Below are positions 21,155 to 32,509 of a stretch of 64,000 nucleotides of DNA, piece by piece. Both the position numbers and the translations under genes were made by a program. Source of the DNA: Anniella stebbinsi (lineage: Eukaryota > Chordata > Lepidosauria > Squamata > Anniellidae); assembly GCA_029215795.1 (NCBI GenBank), contig JARDYH010000004.1, positions 220,713,517 to 220,777,516 of the forward strand, in the 5' to 3' direction. Position 1 is the stretch's first letter, and every line of letters starts with the position of its first letter. Below the pieces are notes generated by a model. It worked only from the letters and a program-made list of their open reading frames with translations. It was not told where the DNA came from and ran no database searches.

Positions 21155-24100
21155 ATGGAGAATAGATTGAGATGTGCAATTCTAAATGTTAAGGGGCTAG
21201 GAACGGTGGTTAAAAGACGAAGAATTGAAACATTGTTGAAAAGAAAAAAAATAGACATAATTTTTTTGCAGGAAACTCATCAAATAAAGGATGGGGGTAA
21301 TGAGTTACGAATGAGGGAAGTTGGAGTGTATGAAAAGTCATTTGGTACTTCTAAAGCGAGAGGTGTGGCAATAATAATATCGAAGAAATGTGGTATTAAT
21401 ATTCAAAGTATAAAGAAAGATAAGAATGGAAGGATCCTTATAATTTACTGTACGTTGGAAGAGGAAGAATTTGTGCTGATAAATGTCTATGCTCCAAATG
21501 GGAAACAAATTGATTTCTTTAAAGAAGTATTCAATATGGTGGGAGATCTAGGGAAAAAGAATATAGTGATGGCAGGAGATTTTAATATGGTACTAGATAA
21601 AGGGAAAGACAGGGATAATATAATAAGAGGTAGTAGAGGAGAGGGTAAGACAGAATTAGCAAAATTAATGGAGAGGAAAGAATTAATGGATGTATGGAGA
21701 GTTATAAAAGGGCAAGAAAGAAAATATACTTTTTACTCACCTAGATTTAAGAGCTACTCAAGGATTGATTATATTTTTATATCAAAGAATATGGTACCTA
21801 AATTAACAGATTGTGATACTGGAGTAATTAAGATCACAGACCATGCACTAATGATGATGGATATTAAGATAAAGAAGGATTATAAACAAGCAAAGAGATG
21901 GAGACTGGACGGAAGAATTTTTAAAAATAAAAACATATTGGATAAATTAAAAAAGGAAGTGCAGGAAATATGGCAGATAAATGAAAAAGGAGTTAACTCG
22001 CAAGGATTATTATGGGATACGATGAAAGCAGTAATAAGAGGGATCTGTATCAGGGAAATGTCCACACTTAAAAAGCAACAGGAAGTACTTAATAAAAAGG
22101 CTGAAGAAGAGATAAGGAGTTTAGAGGAGAGACTGAGACAGTCAAAAGATAAGCGGTTATATGCCCTAATTCAGGCTAAAAAAAAGGAACTGGAGAAAGA
22201 AGAAATAGAACAGGTTCAAAAGAATTTATTATATTTAAAGAGAGACTTTTTTGAATATAGTAATAGAAATTCCAGGTTGCTGGCTAGATCCACGCAGACA
22301 GAGAAGGCTAAGAATATGATAGGGACAATAAGAGATAAGTTAGGGAATAGATGTAATGTAATGAAAGATAAATTAAATATTTTTCAGGAATTTTATAAAG
22401 ATTTATATACATCAGAGGCGCTTTCACAAGAAAAGATTCGGGAATATGTAGAAAGGAATTGGAAAATAAGACTGGATGATCAAGATAGGGAGTGTATGGA
22501 AGCCTTGGTTACTGATAAAGAAATTGAGGGAATTATTGGAAAACTAAAAGGAGGTAAGTCTCCGGGGATTGATGGTTTGGGGCCGGAATTTTATAAAATA
22601 TTTAAAGATATTTTAATACCTAGATTAAAAAAAATATTTAATAATATAATAGAAGGAGGAATGACCCCATCGTGGGACCAGTCCCTGATTGTTTTAATAC
22701 AGAAGCCAGGTAAGGACTTGACAGATCCAGCGTCATATAGGCCAATATCTTTAATAAATCAGGATGCAAAAATATTTTCAGCAATTATGGCTAAAAGAAT
22801 GGGCACATTTATATTTAAATATATTAAAAATGATCAATGCGGATTTATTCCAGGTAGGAAAATGCCGAATTTAATTGGGAGAGTTATAAATATAATAAAT
22901 ATTATTAAAAAAAGGAACTTAAAAGCAGGATTATTAGCATTAGATATTTTCAAAGCCTTTGATTGCGTGGAATGGCCAGCGTTAAAAATAATATTAAAAA
23001 CATTTGGGTTTGGACATAAATTTATGGGAGTGATTAATCAGATGTATAAAAATAATAAAGCGGAAATAATGGTTAATGATGGGTTAACGCAACAAATAAT
23101 ACTAGCTCGAGGAACTAGGCAAGGATGTCCACTTTCACCGATTTTATTTGCAATAGTTATAGAAATTTTAGCAAATGTAATAAGGGAAGATGAAAGATTA
23201 AAGGGGATAGGAAGAAAATATAAGATTAAAGTAAATATGTTTGCGGATGATACGTTATTGACAATAGAAGATCCCCTAGAAAGTGGGGAGATGATTCAGA
23301 AACATTTGAGAGAATTTGGGGAAATTACAGGATTACAAGTTAACTGGGGGAAGTCAGAAATGATGTTGTATAACTATAACAAGGAAGAGATGGAGAAATG
23401 TAAAGCTAAGTTAGGATTAAGACATAAAAATATAATAAGATATTTAGGAGTTAATATAGATAAAGAATTAGAAAGAATAGAGGAACTTAATTTTGTAAGC
23501 TTAAGAAAAGAGGTAGGGGAGAAATTACAGACTTATAGAAAATTAAAACATTCTTGGTTTGGTAGAATAGCGGTTATTAAAATGAAGATATTACCTAAGG
23601 TTAATTTTTTGTTTAGAATGCTACCTATTAGAATTTCAGTAGCTGAGATTAAAAATTGGCAAAATATGATTAATGCATATTGTAACGGGGATAAAAGAGC
23701 TAGGATAAATAAGGGGTTATGGTATAAGACTCAAAAGAAAGGAGGTTTAGGACTTCCTAATATTAAGAATTATTATATTGCTAATCAGCTAAGATATGCT
23801 ATTTATGCTATTTTAGGGGAACAAGACTTGGAATGGTTGGAATCGCAAACAGTAGAGATAGAATGTAAATTGCGGAATATATTTTTTAATAAAATGCAGA
23901 AGAAAGAATGGAAGGTACTGGACAACCCATTATTGGAAAATATATTATCGATATGGGAGAAGTATAGGGGGAAGTTGATACCAGGGGATTCTCCGCTTGC
24001 CCCAGTGGTAGTAGTGGGAAACTTCCCAAGAGCATTAAAATCAGAGATAGAAGTGAGACTGAAAGAACAAGATATTTTAAAGCTAAGGAATTGGATGGGA

Positions 24101-24994
24101 AAGATGAAGGATAGTGAGCATATTAAAGATTTGTTTAAAGGACAAAAGATAGCGTGGTTCAAGTGTCTGCAACTGGTAAAATGGACAGAGGAATGGAGGA
24201 TGAAAAATAAGAAATGTAGAAACAATACCAGATTTGAAGATTTAATTGAACAAATAGAAAAAAAAGATGGAGCCAGAGCTAAGAAAGGACTCACTAGCGA
24301 GATATATAAAATTTTAATAGAGGAGGAATCTCAGGACTCACTTAAGGTTATAAAAGAGGTATGGGAAGAAGATCTAAGGGAAAAAATCAATGAAGATAAT
24401 TGGGGGAGGATATGGAATGTAAGAATGTTGAAATTATTGTCGATTAGAATAAAGGAGAACTATTATAAGATAGTTTGGAGATGGTATCTAACACCTGTAA
24501 GATTTTACCAGATTGATAAAAAAGTGTCCAAGAACTGTTGGAGGGGATGTCAGGAGGTTGGGACCTATTTTCATATGTGGTGGAGCTGTGAACAAGTACA
24601 AAAATTCTGGGAAAGGGTTTTTAAAGAAATAAGTGATATAATTGGAAGTAAATTGGGATTAAACCCGAAGTTAGCTCTACTAGCAATATGGGATAGTGGG
24701 AACAAGCATATAATTAACAGAGAATTGGTAAATAACCTCCTGGCACCCGTCAGAATAATGATTGCTAGAAATTGGAAAGGGCAACGAAGTTATAAAATAG
24801 AAGATTGGTATAAAGAAATTTGGGATATAGCATTGAATGATATGTTGACATGTAAAATGAAAATAATGAGGGGAATGTCCAGTAAGAGTGATTTTGGAGA
24901 TATATGGACTCCCTTTTTGGAATATGTTTTAAGATCGGGAAAGGGACAATCGCCTTCAAAAGAATCATTAAAATTCTGGAAGGATGATGGATGA
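21155..24994 (+). CDS. L1-type LINE ORF2 protein (endonuclease and reverse transcriptase), intact frame
   Basis: 1279-codon frame without a break, close to the usual ORF2p length of about 1275. In L1 this protein nicks genomic DNA and primes reverse transcription of its RNA at the cut. The N-terminal APE-type endonuclease spans about residues 5-240: N11, E40 in LQETH, YAPN at 112-115, GDFN at 141-144, SRIDYIFIS at 202-210, D229-H230. The reverse transcriptase has SYRPISLIN near 527, catalytic D597 in LALDIFKAFD, RQGCPLSP at 655-662 and the FADD catalytic pair at 696-699. A C-terminal Cys-rich motif C-x3-C-x7-H-x4-C is at 1128-1145. All expected catalytic residues are present. No ORF1 precedes it. 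Very A-rich codon use, unlike the host exons. Antisense to SEPTIN11. Confidence 0.95.
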   Translation: MENRLRCAILNVKGLGTVVKRRRIETLLKRKKIDIIFLQETHQIKDGGNELRMREVGVYEKSFGTSKARGVAIIISKKCGINIQSIKKDKNGRILIIYCTLEEEEFVLINVYAPNGKQIDFFKEVFNMVGDLGKKNIVMAGDFNMVLDKGKDRDNIIRGSRGEGKTELAKLMERKELMDVWRVIKGQERKYTFYSPRFKSYSRIDYIFISKNMVPKLTDCDTGVIKITDHALMMMDIKIKKDYKQAKRWRLDGRIFKNKNILDKLKKEVQEIWQINEKGVNSQGLLWDTMKAVIRGICIREMSTLKKQQEVLNKKAEEEIRSLEERLRQSKDKRLYALIQAKKKELEKEEIEQVQKNLLYLKRDFFEYSNRNSRLLARSTQTEKAKNMIGTIRDKLGNRCNVMKDKLNIFQEFYKDLYTSEALSQEKIREYVERNWKIRLDDQDRECMEALVTDKEIEGIIGKLKGGKSPGIDGLGPEFYKIFKDILIPRLKKIFNNIIEGGMTPSWDQSLIVLIQKPGKDLTDPASYRPISLINQDAKIFSAIMAKRMGTFIFKYIKNDQCGFIPGRKMPNLIGRVINIINIIKKRNLKAGLLALDIFKAFDCVEWPALKIILKTFGFGHKFMGVINQMYKNNKAEIMVNDGLTQQIILARGTRQGCPLSPILFAIVIEILANVIREDERLKGIGRKYKIKVNMFADDTLLTIEDPLESGEMIQKHLREFGEITGLQVNWGKSEMMLYNYNKEEMEKCKAKLGLRHKNIIRYLGVNIDKELERIEELNFVSLRKEVGEKLQTYRKLKHSWFGRIAVIKMKILPKVNFLFRMLPIRISVAEIKNWQNMINAYCNGDKRARINKGLWYKTQKKGGLGLPNIKNYYIANQLRYAIYAILGEQDLEWLESQTVEIECKLRNIFFNKMQKKEWKVLDNPLLENILSIWEKYRGKLIPGDSPLAPVVVVGNFPRALKSEIEVRLKEQDILKLRNWMGKMKDSEHIKDLFKGQKIAWFKCLQLVKWTEEWRMKNKKCRNNTRFEDLIEQIEKKDGARAKKGLTSEIYKILIEEESQDSLKVIKEVWEEDLREKINEDNWGRIWNVRMLKLLSIRIKENYYKIVWRWYLTPVRFYQIDKKVSKNCWRGCQEVGTYFHMWWSCEQVQKFWERVFKEISDIIGSKLGLNPKLALLAIWDSGNKHIINRELVNNLLAPVRIMIARNWKGQRSYKIEDWYKEIWDIALNDMLTCKMKIMRGMSSKSDFGDIWTPFLEYVLRSGKGQSPSKESLKFWKDDG

Positions 24995-25129
24995 ATGTGA
25001 GTAGGTCTCGGGGGGGTGCACGGGGGTAGTTGAGGGAGTTAGTTTGTTTATATATTATGTATTATGTGTATGTTTGTTTTGTTTTGTTGAAAAACTAATA
25101 AAAATTATACAATAAATATATATATATAT
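24995..25129 (+). mobile_element. L1 3' untranslated region and tail
   Basis: Short G-rich then T-rich 3' end with AATAAAAATTATACAATAAA and a (TA)n tail ending about 25129. AATAAA-like signals lie just before the tail. There is no long poly(A). Confidence 0.8.
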
Positions 25130-25405
25130 CTCTGACTCCCCCAGACAAGATCAGAGCAATTCCTCCAACCTTGGAAAGGGGGATCCAAACTACCCTATGG
25201 CCCCTGGGATGCTTGCCCTAAGAGCATAGGATTGCTCTCTTAATTACTGGTAGCAAGAGCTTTAAACTAAAAAATGCCAGTATTGTCTGGGTTTTGGCCA
25301 TGCTCCTTTTGCCTTTAACCTCACCCACCACTGGAATGCAGCTCTCAACAGCTTCTCCAAAGCGGAATTCTAAATATTCAACACCCCTCCCCAATGGTAT
25401 GCAGC

Positions 25406-25726
25406 TAGGGTGACCATATGAAAAGGGAGGACAGGGCACCTGTACCTTTAACAGTTGCGTAGAAAAGGGAATTTCAGCAGGTGTCATTGGTATGCATGCG
25501 GCACCTGGTGAAATTCCCTCTTCATCACAACAGTGAAAGCTGCAGGAGCTCTGCCCTCTTTTGTATCTGGTCACTCTAGTATAGCTCCTACAGCTTTAAC
25601 TGTTGTGATGAAGAGGGAATTTCACCAGGTGCTGCATGCATACCAATGATACCTGCTGAAATTCCCTTTTCTATGCAACTGTTAAAGATACAGGAGGCCT
25701 GTCCTCCTTTCCATATGGTCACCCTA
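25406..25726. mobile_element. GGGTGACC foldback element, dimer, ATATG-type ends
   Basis: 321 bp from TAGGGTGACCATATGAAAAG to CATATGGTCACCCTA. The two units mirror around GTCACTCTAGTATAGCTC near 25571. Both terminal TA dinucleotides are intact. Confidence 0.92.
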
Positions 25727-26190
25727 GTGGCTGCTTCCCTTTATTCTTCCCTCGCAGAAGTGGGCAGGATTTCATGTCTGCACTACTAGCATGAGATTGT
25801 AGGAGAGGTGAGAGTATACAGAATGACCAATGGACGAGGAGCTGGCAGGAGCAGCTGCAACTACCTCATCTCCCTTATTATCCTGCATTTAAGAACTCAT
25901 ACTCCAGATTGCAAGCCATTAAAAATGCAATTGAACTACCCATCTTACATTTGTCAATTTCAGATTTGTGCTTCTCCGCTTGCTTCAAGTCCAATCGCTA
26001 ACTAGGAAACTCTTTTGCCAGTTTTCACAAATACCCCACAGAACAGTGAAAAGCTGCTCAACAAAGGTTTAAAGGCAACTTCCTCATACCGTAAGGCTCT
26101 GCTGTAAAATTGCTCACAAAGACGTGGTTTTTTTTAAACCTGCAAAGTACAAACTGAATTAGCATGCAGACTACAATATACAACAGCCTC
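25727..26190. other. Intron 1 DNA, nothing recognised
   Basis: No recognised repeat. Confidence 0.4.
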
Positions 26191-26322
26191 CCCCAACTTA
26201 ATGTCCTCCTGATGTTTTGGACTACAACTCTCAACATTCCTGAACATTGGTCATGCTGGCTGAGGTTGATGGGAGTTGAAGTCCAAAGAATCCTAGAGGG
26301 GACCAGATTGGGGAATTCTTAA
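26191..26322. mobile_element. CCTTCCCCAACCTGG foldback MITE, copy 5
   Basis: CTCCCCCAACTTAATGTCCT at the left, GGGGACCAGATTGGGGAAT at the right, and GATGGGAGTTGAAGTCC inside. Confidence 0.7.
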
Positions 26323-27822
26323 ACACTTCTCCAATCAGGTCTTAAACAAACTTACTTTCGAATTAAGTTCAACTGAAATTGATGAGATTTACCATGTAAT
26401 GCTGAAGCCGTGTATTCTAATGAGACAATATAGCCGCGACCTCCAGAATGGCATATATTTATTTTAAAAAGGAGTATCATAATCCAGACATTAAAGTAAG
26501 TCACAAAGGTTACTAACCCACAAACATTTCTACTAGCCTCCTGTTCCCATATGCCTATTGTTACTGTCATCAAGTTTATGACATACAAAACGTTGTTAGT
26601 CTGTAAGGTGCCACAATGTTCTTGTGTTGCTTTTAGTGACTTGAAGACGTCTGTCTTCCAATTTACAAAAGCAGCCTGCAGACAATTCATATTCATCCTG
26701 GGCGATTGGCTATTTTAAAAACCTGTCATAAACTCAATTACGGTACTTTCCCCTCTTTAAAGAAAGTGCTATTATGTGTAGGAGCAATCTGTCAGCATTA
26801 GCTAAAATCTTTGATTGTGCACTAAATTGTGTTTTAAGCTACTGCAGCCAAAATGCTAAGCTTTTGCAGACAGGAGGAGAAAAATATATTAGCTGCACAT
26901 CAGAGAGTTTTCCCAGCTGTGAATTTTGCTCACATGTGAGGCAGAGTCATACTAAATGCTTAAGTAGATTGGAAGGGGCAGATCAACCCACAATGGCATT
27001 TGATATGTCTTGTTCCTCCTTTCCCTTGCTTGGTACTGCATTAATGACTATAAATGCATAAGCATCCTGGAACTCCGCCAGCACCAATAACACACACAAA
27101 AAAGCAAACACAAAACCATTCTTTTCATCAACTAACAGAAAGAGGAATATTCCCACAATTTCCCCACGTTCTGTGTCCACAGGGGAATGGAACATGGAAG
27201 CATTTGGTTATACTACTCTTAAAGTATCACGCTGATATTTTAGACCCTAAACATCATTCCGAAAGTGGCTGCATAGAAGAAGCCCCTGAGACACTCCCGG
27301 GTGTTAAATTCTCATAAAGGAATGGTAATGAGGCTGGTAATTAAATATCTGCATAGAGGCAAAATGAATACTTTGGCTTAGCATATACAAGCAGCAGAAA
27401 GGAGAGGGCAGAGTTACCAAAGGTAAGGGGGAGGCATCACAATGTAATGTTCCCCTAAATTTAAAAACGATCTCTGCTAAAAATACTAGCATAGCAGGGA
27501 GTAAGCTGGGCTAGAATCTTTCACCTGATATCCTAGATTTCTGCTTATAGGAGTCTTTTTTATGTAGGGGTAAATTACAAACATAGCATCCCCCACCTGA
27601 AGTCCAAAGTGGCACTGCAAACTCTACCATCTCAAGATTCTACCACCTCATTTTGAAGCATGTGTCAACTAGTTATCAGATGCGAGGTCCAGTCGCTATT
27701 CTTGCACGCTACCTGGTGAGTGACAGAGCCCCCCCCCCAGTACTACCCTTTCATCTTGAAGCATTCCAGGGTGTTTAGAAACGAACAGCCTTAATGTGTA
27801 CCCACTCTCCATCTATGCTGTA
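26323..27822. other. Intron 1 DNA, mostly unrecognised
   Basis: At 26597-26640, GTTAGTCTGTAAGGTGCCAC resembles the 3' tail of the Penelope-like family noted at 55885 and 62439. The rest is unrecognised. Confidence 0.4.
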
Positions 27823-27912
27823 ATCTGGCCTCCCCCAATCTGGACTAGCACATATTGGATTGTCAGCTCCCATCATCCCAGACAGCATGGGCCCCAGTTG
27901 GAGGAAGGCTTT
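27823..27912. mobile_element. CCTTCCCCAACCTGG foldback MITE, copy 6 (decayed)
   Basis: TGGCCTCCCCCAATCTGG at the left, GCCCCAGTTGGAGGAAGGCT at the right, CAGCTCCCATCATCCCAGAC inside. Confidence 0.6.
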
Positions 27913-28144
27913 TGTAATGCGTACACCTACTGACCATTGATCATTCACCAGAGATCCTTTGAACTGAGAATCCACAATATTCTCTGACCATTACAAAATG
28001 ACTTCATTGTAGTCCTGTTTCTCTCTAGGGAAAAAACTGGCCACAATCTATACATGATTCATATTTGAGCACCTTTGGGGGAAGGAGAATGAGAAATGTT
28101 ATCAACAAAGAATCAACATAAATAAAAAAGCAAACTTCGCATTC

Positions 28145-28292
28145 ATCTGTGTATTTATTATAATAAAATCATAGTTGGAGGGGACTTCCTAGTCTATCTA
28201 GTCCTACTTCTTGCTTAATGAAGGGAATCTGGAGGTCAAACATCTAAAACAGATGGTTGTCCAGTCCCCACTTGAAGATTTCCAGCCAGTGC
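28145..28292 (-). mobile_element. CR1 LINE 3' end, minus orientation
   Basis: ATCATAGTTGGAGGGGACTT, then CTAGTCCTACTTCTTGCTTA and GATGGTTGTCCAGTCCCCAC, the complement of a CR1 3' untranslated end. It appears to be separated from the CR1 body at 28600-29465 by a foldback and unrelated sequence. Confidence 0.8.
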
Positions 28293-28413
28293 AAGCTGGT
28301 GGTTCCGATTTGCTCCAAGTTTCAGTCAGAACTCTAAAAGAGTAGCTCCTCTTTAGAGTTCTGACTGAAACCCAGAGCGGATTCACCTTCCCACTGACAT
28401 CGTAGCCACCAGC
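28293..28413. mobile_element. Foldback element inserted in CR1
   Basis: Palindrome with perfect 20-bp inner stem, 28319-28338 (GTTTCAGTCAGAACTCTAAA) against 28352-28371, and outer arms GCTGGTGGTTCCGAT and CGTAGCCACCAGC. No transposase. Confidence 0.7.
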
Positions 28414-28599
28414 CTCCACTGTCTCCGGTGGAGGACAGCCTACCACTAGAGATATATGATAATTTCATTTAAGTTCATTATGCATCAGCAGTTCCCCTGT
28501 TCGCATCCGCCAAATGCGGGCAGAGCTCGCATACTTCCAAACTTGCAACTGTGCTTGGTTATGTGCACTTTGGGGAAAAGCATCCCTACCCACCATCCC

Positions 28600-29465
28600 T
28601 CTAGGTAATTATTTCTATTTTCAAATTGCTCTTACCATTAAGAAGTTTCTCCTAATGTTCAACCAAAATCTACTCTCCTGTAACTTATCCCATTAGATCT
28701 AATCCTTCCCACTGGGGCAGCAGAAAACAAACCTTTGCCCTCCTCCAGGTGACGAGACATTAAAGCGTTTGAAGAGTGTCAGCAAGTCCCTGCTGGCTCA
28801 GTCTTTCTCTTCCCGAGGTTAAACATACCCAGTTCCTTGCATTTTCCCCTCATAATACCTGTTTTCCATATTCCTACTCTTCTTTGTTGCCTCCTTCTTA
28901 TGAACCTGTCTCAAATTCTTTAACTCCTTAAACTACAGCACCCATATTTGGACACAATACTCCAGAGGACAAATGCAGGATAAAGTGGAAATACTACTTC
29001 TCGTGACTTAGAAATGGTGGTTATATTCATGCAGGCTAATAATGAATTAGCCTATTTTGCTGCTGCATCACAATTCCAAGTGACATTCAGCTTGTGATCG
29101 GCTACAGTCATGAAATCTTGTTTAGAAGTACTACTGCCAAGCTAGGCATCCCTAATGTTATACCTCTGCATTTGATTCCACCCCTCCTAAATGCATAACT
29201 TTGCATTTGTCTCTGTTGAATTTTATTTTGTTGGTTTCCATTCTATCGAGTCATTTAAAATTTTATTCCCACCTGCCAAGGTATTAACTATCCTTCCCAG
29301 TTTTGTGTCATCTGGAAATTTGTTGAAAATTCCTCTATCTTTCATCCAAATCCTTGGGGGGGGGGGGGTTGTGTTTTTTTTAAGGTGAAAGATTATCAGG
29401 TCCAGGACACAGCACTGCAGTGCCCCACTAAAAAACTCCCTCCAGTTTGATGGACATTGATGAAG
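28600..29465 (-). mobile_element. CR1/L3-type LINE fragment, minus orientation
   Basis: Diverged complement of CR1 coding sequence: AGAAGTTTCTCCTAATGTTC, AATACTCCAGAGGACAAATG, TGACATTCAGCTTGTGATCG, TTTGTGTCATCTGGAAATTT and ACTCCCTCCAGTTTGATGG follow the order of a CR1 ORF2 end read in reverse. Many frame breaks. Old copy. Confidence 0.85.
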
Positions 29466-29849
29466 AACCAATAGAGATCAGGGCTATTGCAGAACAAATA
29501 AAACACAGGCTAGAGCAGACAAGTTTAGAGGGTTCAGCAGTGTGCAATACTGGTATAATGAGAGATGGACCATCAATCCTTCATATGAGAATCAGGTGTT
29601 TTGAAAGGGCCTCTGTTTTCAACTGTGAAATGTCGGAAGCTGGGTTCCTGAACAGGATTTACACACGTCCCTTACAAATAGTACCAAATAGTTTTTTCTA
29701 TTTCCCACAAGGCCATATCATAAAACACTTTCAAGTAAGCCCATCTGCAGCACAATTGCCCTGAGAGAACCACCTCCTCATGCTTCACACCCCACAGGTC
29801 AGCCATGACAGGTCTTCCCAGGAGCTGTGCTGTTGTAGTTGGTGAAGAA
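29466..29849. other. Intron 1 DNA, nothing recognised
   Basis: A 105-codon open frame here begins inside the CR1 remnant and has no recognisable domain. Confidence 0.4.
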
Positions 29850-30030
29850 TAGGCTGACCATAGGAAAAGGAGGACAGGGCTCCTGTAACTTTAACAGTTG
29901 TAGAGAAAAGGGAATTTCAGCCAGTGTCATTTGTATGCAATTAGTTCCTAGTGAAATTCCCTCTTCATCACAACAGTTAAAAGTTGCAGGGGCCCTGCCT
30001 TCTTTTGTATAGGGTCACTCTAGTATAGTG
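29850..30030. mobile_element. GGGTGACC foldback element, single unit
   Basis: TAGGCTGACCATAGGAAAAG through AGGGTCACTCTAGTATAGTG. Only the left unit of the dimer is present. It ends at the dimer axis, with the right unit absent. Confidence 0.85.
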
Positions 30031-32381
30031 GATGGATTCCCCCGCCTTAATCACATTTTGTGATGTAAGTGCCATGGTTGCTCTTAGTGGGCTGGGCTAC
30101 ACTGGGAGATAGTGGGCCCACACCCAATTACATCAGCACACTCCAAGCCGCACGTGATGGTCAAGGTTTTGCTCTTGGAAGCTGATGAAACCCACCCACT
30201 CTTCAGCAAACTCTGGCAAGGTTTTGTAGTGCAACAGACACAAGAGTTGGGAGCAACAGCACACAGCTTTTCCGTGGGTTTAACAAGCACACAAAAGCAA
30301 ACACAAGATCCACCATGACCTCTTCTCATTCTTATTCACCATTGGCTTCAAATTTCACTACTCCCAAGCAGCAAGGTAATTCGTACATCTAAGCTGTTCA
30401 ATTCCTTAAAAAAAATAAAAATTAAGCTACATTAACAATTTCTGCTTTAAGGGCTTTACAAGGACCTTCCATGCCAGAGTAAATAAACTCTCATTTTGTG
30501 AAAGCAAAAGGAAGTTTTAAAAATATTTCTACCCCGCACCAACAGACATTAATGTATCCAAATTCTGACATACAGTTAAATATATGAAAGCCAAAGGCAA
30601 GACATTTATGCACATTACCATCTCCTTTTACACAGAGGCAGTAAATTCATGGCTGATGTGGAATTAGAACTCAGGTTTACGTCAATAATTTTATCTCCTG
30701 CACCTTGTAAAACATGTGATGGCGTTATGATTTCACGGTGGTTTCTTATTCTTTCAATCACACCCCTGTTGCATTTCAAAATCCCTTCTTTACATCCACA
30801 AAGCTGTAGTTTTTAACACATCTTAATTTGGGAGTAATGCTACCAAATTAAATGGGAGCATTCTGGAGTAAATGGCTTAAAGACAGCAGCTATAAAACAC
30901 ACACACGCATAACACACCCTGGAACTGTGATTCAAACAATTGTTTGTTGACCCATGCAACCATGCCTTGAGTTGTTACACACTGCAGCACAGATATACAG
31001 GCTACCTTCTGGGTGCCCTCGAGTGACAAGAATACGAGAAGCCTTAAAACAGCTGCACATTGTACTGTTCTGAAAATGTCAAAAACTAGAGAAAGCTAGC
31101 AAAGGCTTTTGCCCAACAGCTATGCAGTTAATGAGATACTATGCAGAACCAAAGCAGCAATAACAGCCCAAACTACATTGCAATGTTATCTTTCAGTACC
31201 TTGCAAAGGAAACCAAGTCCTATGTATTCCGCACGCTGTGCATATAAGGGTGCTGTTAAAAAAAAAAAGGCTCTAGAGACGCATCATCAGACAGGCTTGA
31301 AATACACTTGGAAAACGAAAAGAAAACAAAGGGGGAAGGTACGGAGAGGCCCAGAAGGAGAGTCTGCCAAGGCCCAGACTAGGCAGCTATATTGCTGCGC
31401 AGTCATCCAGTGGGACATGGACTTGAGGTACATTATGCCCAGGGCTGAACTAGAGCAGAGTTCCTTCCCTGCTTGGAAAAAAAAAATATCCAGACATACA
31501 CAACCACCATAGCTGATCCCTGGATTACAGCTATAGTTACATGGTAAGCAAGACCAGGTGTGCTCCTACAGATAAAGCGTGCAAATGGATTTTATAAAAG
31601 CACAGTCTGTATACAATGAAATCTGGCAAAACAGAATAATTTCAGTCTATTGAAGGTCAAAGGATACACAAATCAAATCAATGTGAAGTCATGCTATAAG
31701 TCAGTATCATAAGGCCGAAAGATAAATATATTCAAATGTAATCCAGTCACAGTAATGTCATAACTGGAGGATTCTACAGGATGTATCCCAGGATCCATTT
31801 ATTCCAATCAAGTGGATCAAGAGGATACACGTTCGAATTGCAGGCTTCTCCTCTTGCATGTCTAAACTTGTTGGGTGGTTATCTCTCTCACCTCACTTTG
31901 TAGCCTGCAGATAGATAGAACAGAGAGATGAGGGACCTGCTGTTGTTATGGCCCACACTTTCACACTTGGTAGCACCCTTGTTTTCTCCCCCCCAGAAAA
32001 CAGCTAAAAGCATTGTTATAATACAGGACTAGTAGCCTTGATTACTGTAAATGAGTGACCAGGTTTTGTAATGCTGATTGCTTGCTAATGGTAAGAGATA
32101 ATCCATTAATACTCCTTCAGTGGAAGTTAATGGTTATGGATTGTCTGGCTCCACAGAAGGACTTTTAACTACATCTCCCAAAATCTGATGTGCCCTCCAA
32201 ACCTATACCAAAGTTTTGTGCCAATCTGTGTGGTTTTGTGGCACAAAACCCAAGCTTCGTGAAGTCACCCCAAGCATGAAAATGACATTCCCATAAATAT
32301 GATTTATTATCATCGTCACCATAATTCTTATAATATAATGAAGTCACAAGATATTTTTGGTTGATTTTGCTGCCGCAGAGT
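30031..32381. other. Intron 1 DNA, nothing recognised
   Basis: About 2.35 kb with no recognised element. Short open frames lack family resemblance. Confidence 0.45.
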
Positions 32382-32480
32382 AACTATTTATTTGTTTGTT
32401 TGTTTATTATTTTTATTTAAATCCCACTTTTTTCCCAATACTGGGACTCAAGGCGGTTTACAAGCTAAAAACATACACAA
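32382..32480 (-). mobile_element. LINE 3' tail fragment
   Basis: TTATTTGTTTGTTTG run followed by AAATCCCACTTTTTTCCC and CTCAAGGCGGTTTACAAGC, the complement of a common reptile LINE end (GTAAACCGCCTTGAG...). Confidence 0.6.
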
Positions 32481-32509
32481 TTAAAACATGTAAGTATACA
32501 TTTACAAAA

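Noticed and set aside
23803..24294. 163-codon minus-strand frame inside the L1
   Set aside because: Antisense shadow of ORF2, Ser/Phe-rich, as expected from the complement of A-rich coding DNA.
25218..25574. 118-codon minus-strand frame with MTRYKRGQSSCSFHCCDEEG
   Set aside because: It is translation of the GGGTGACC foldback element. The same peptide appears at 39301 and 40998 for that reason.
29447..29764. 105-codon plus-strand open frame
   Set aside because: Starts inside a CR1 remnant and shows no domain. Probably chance.
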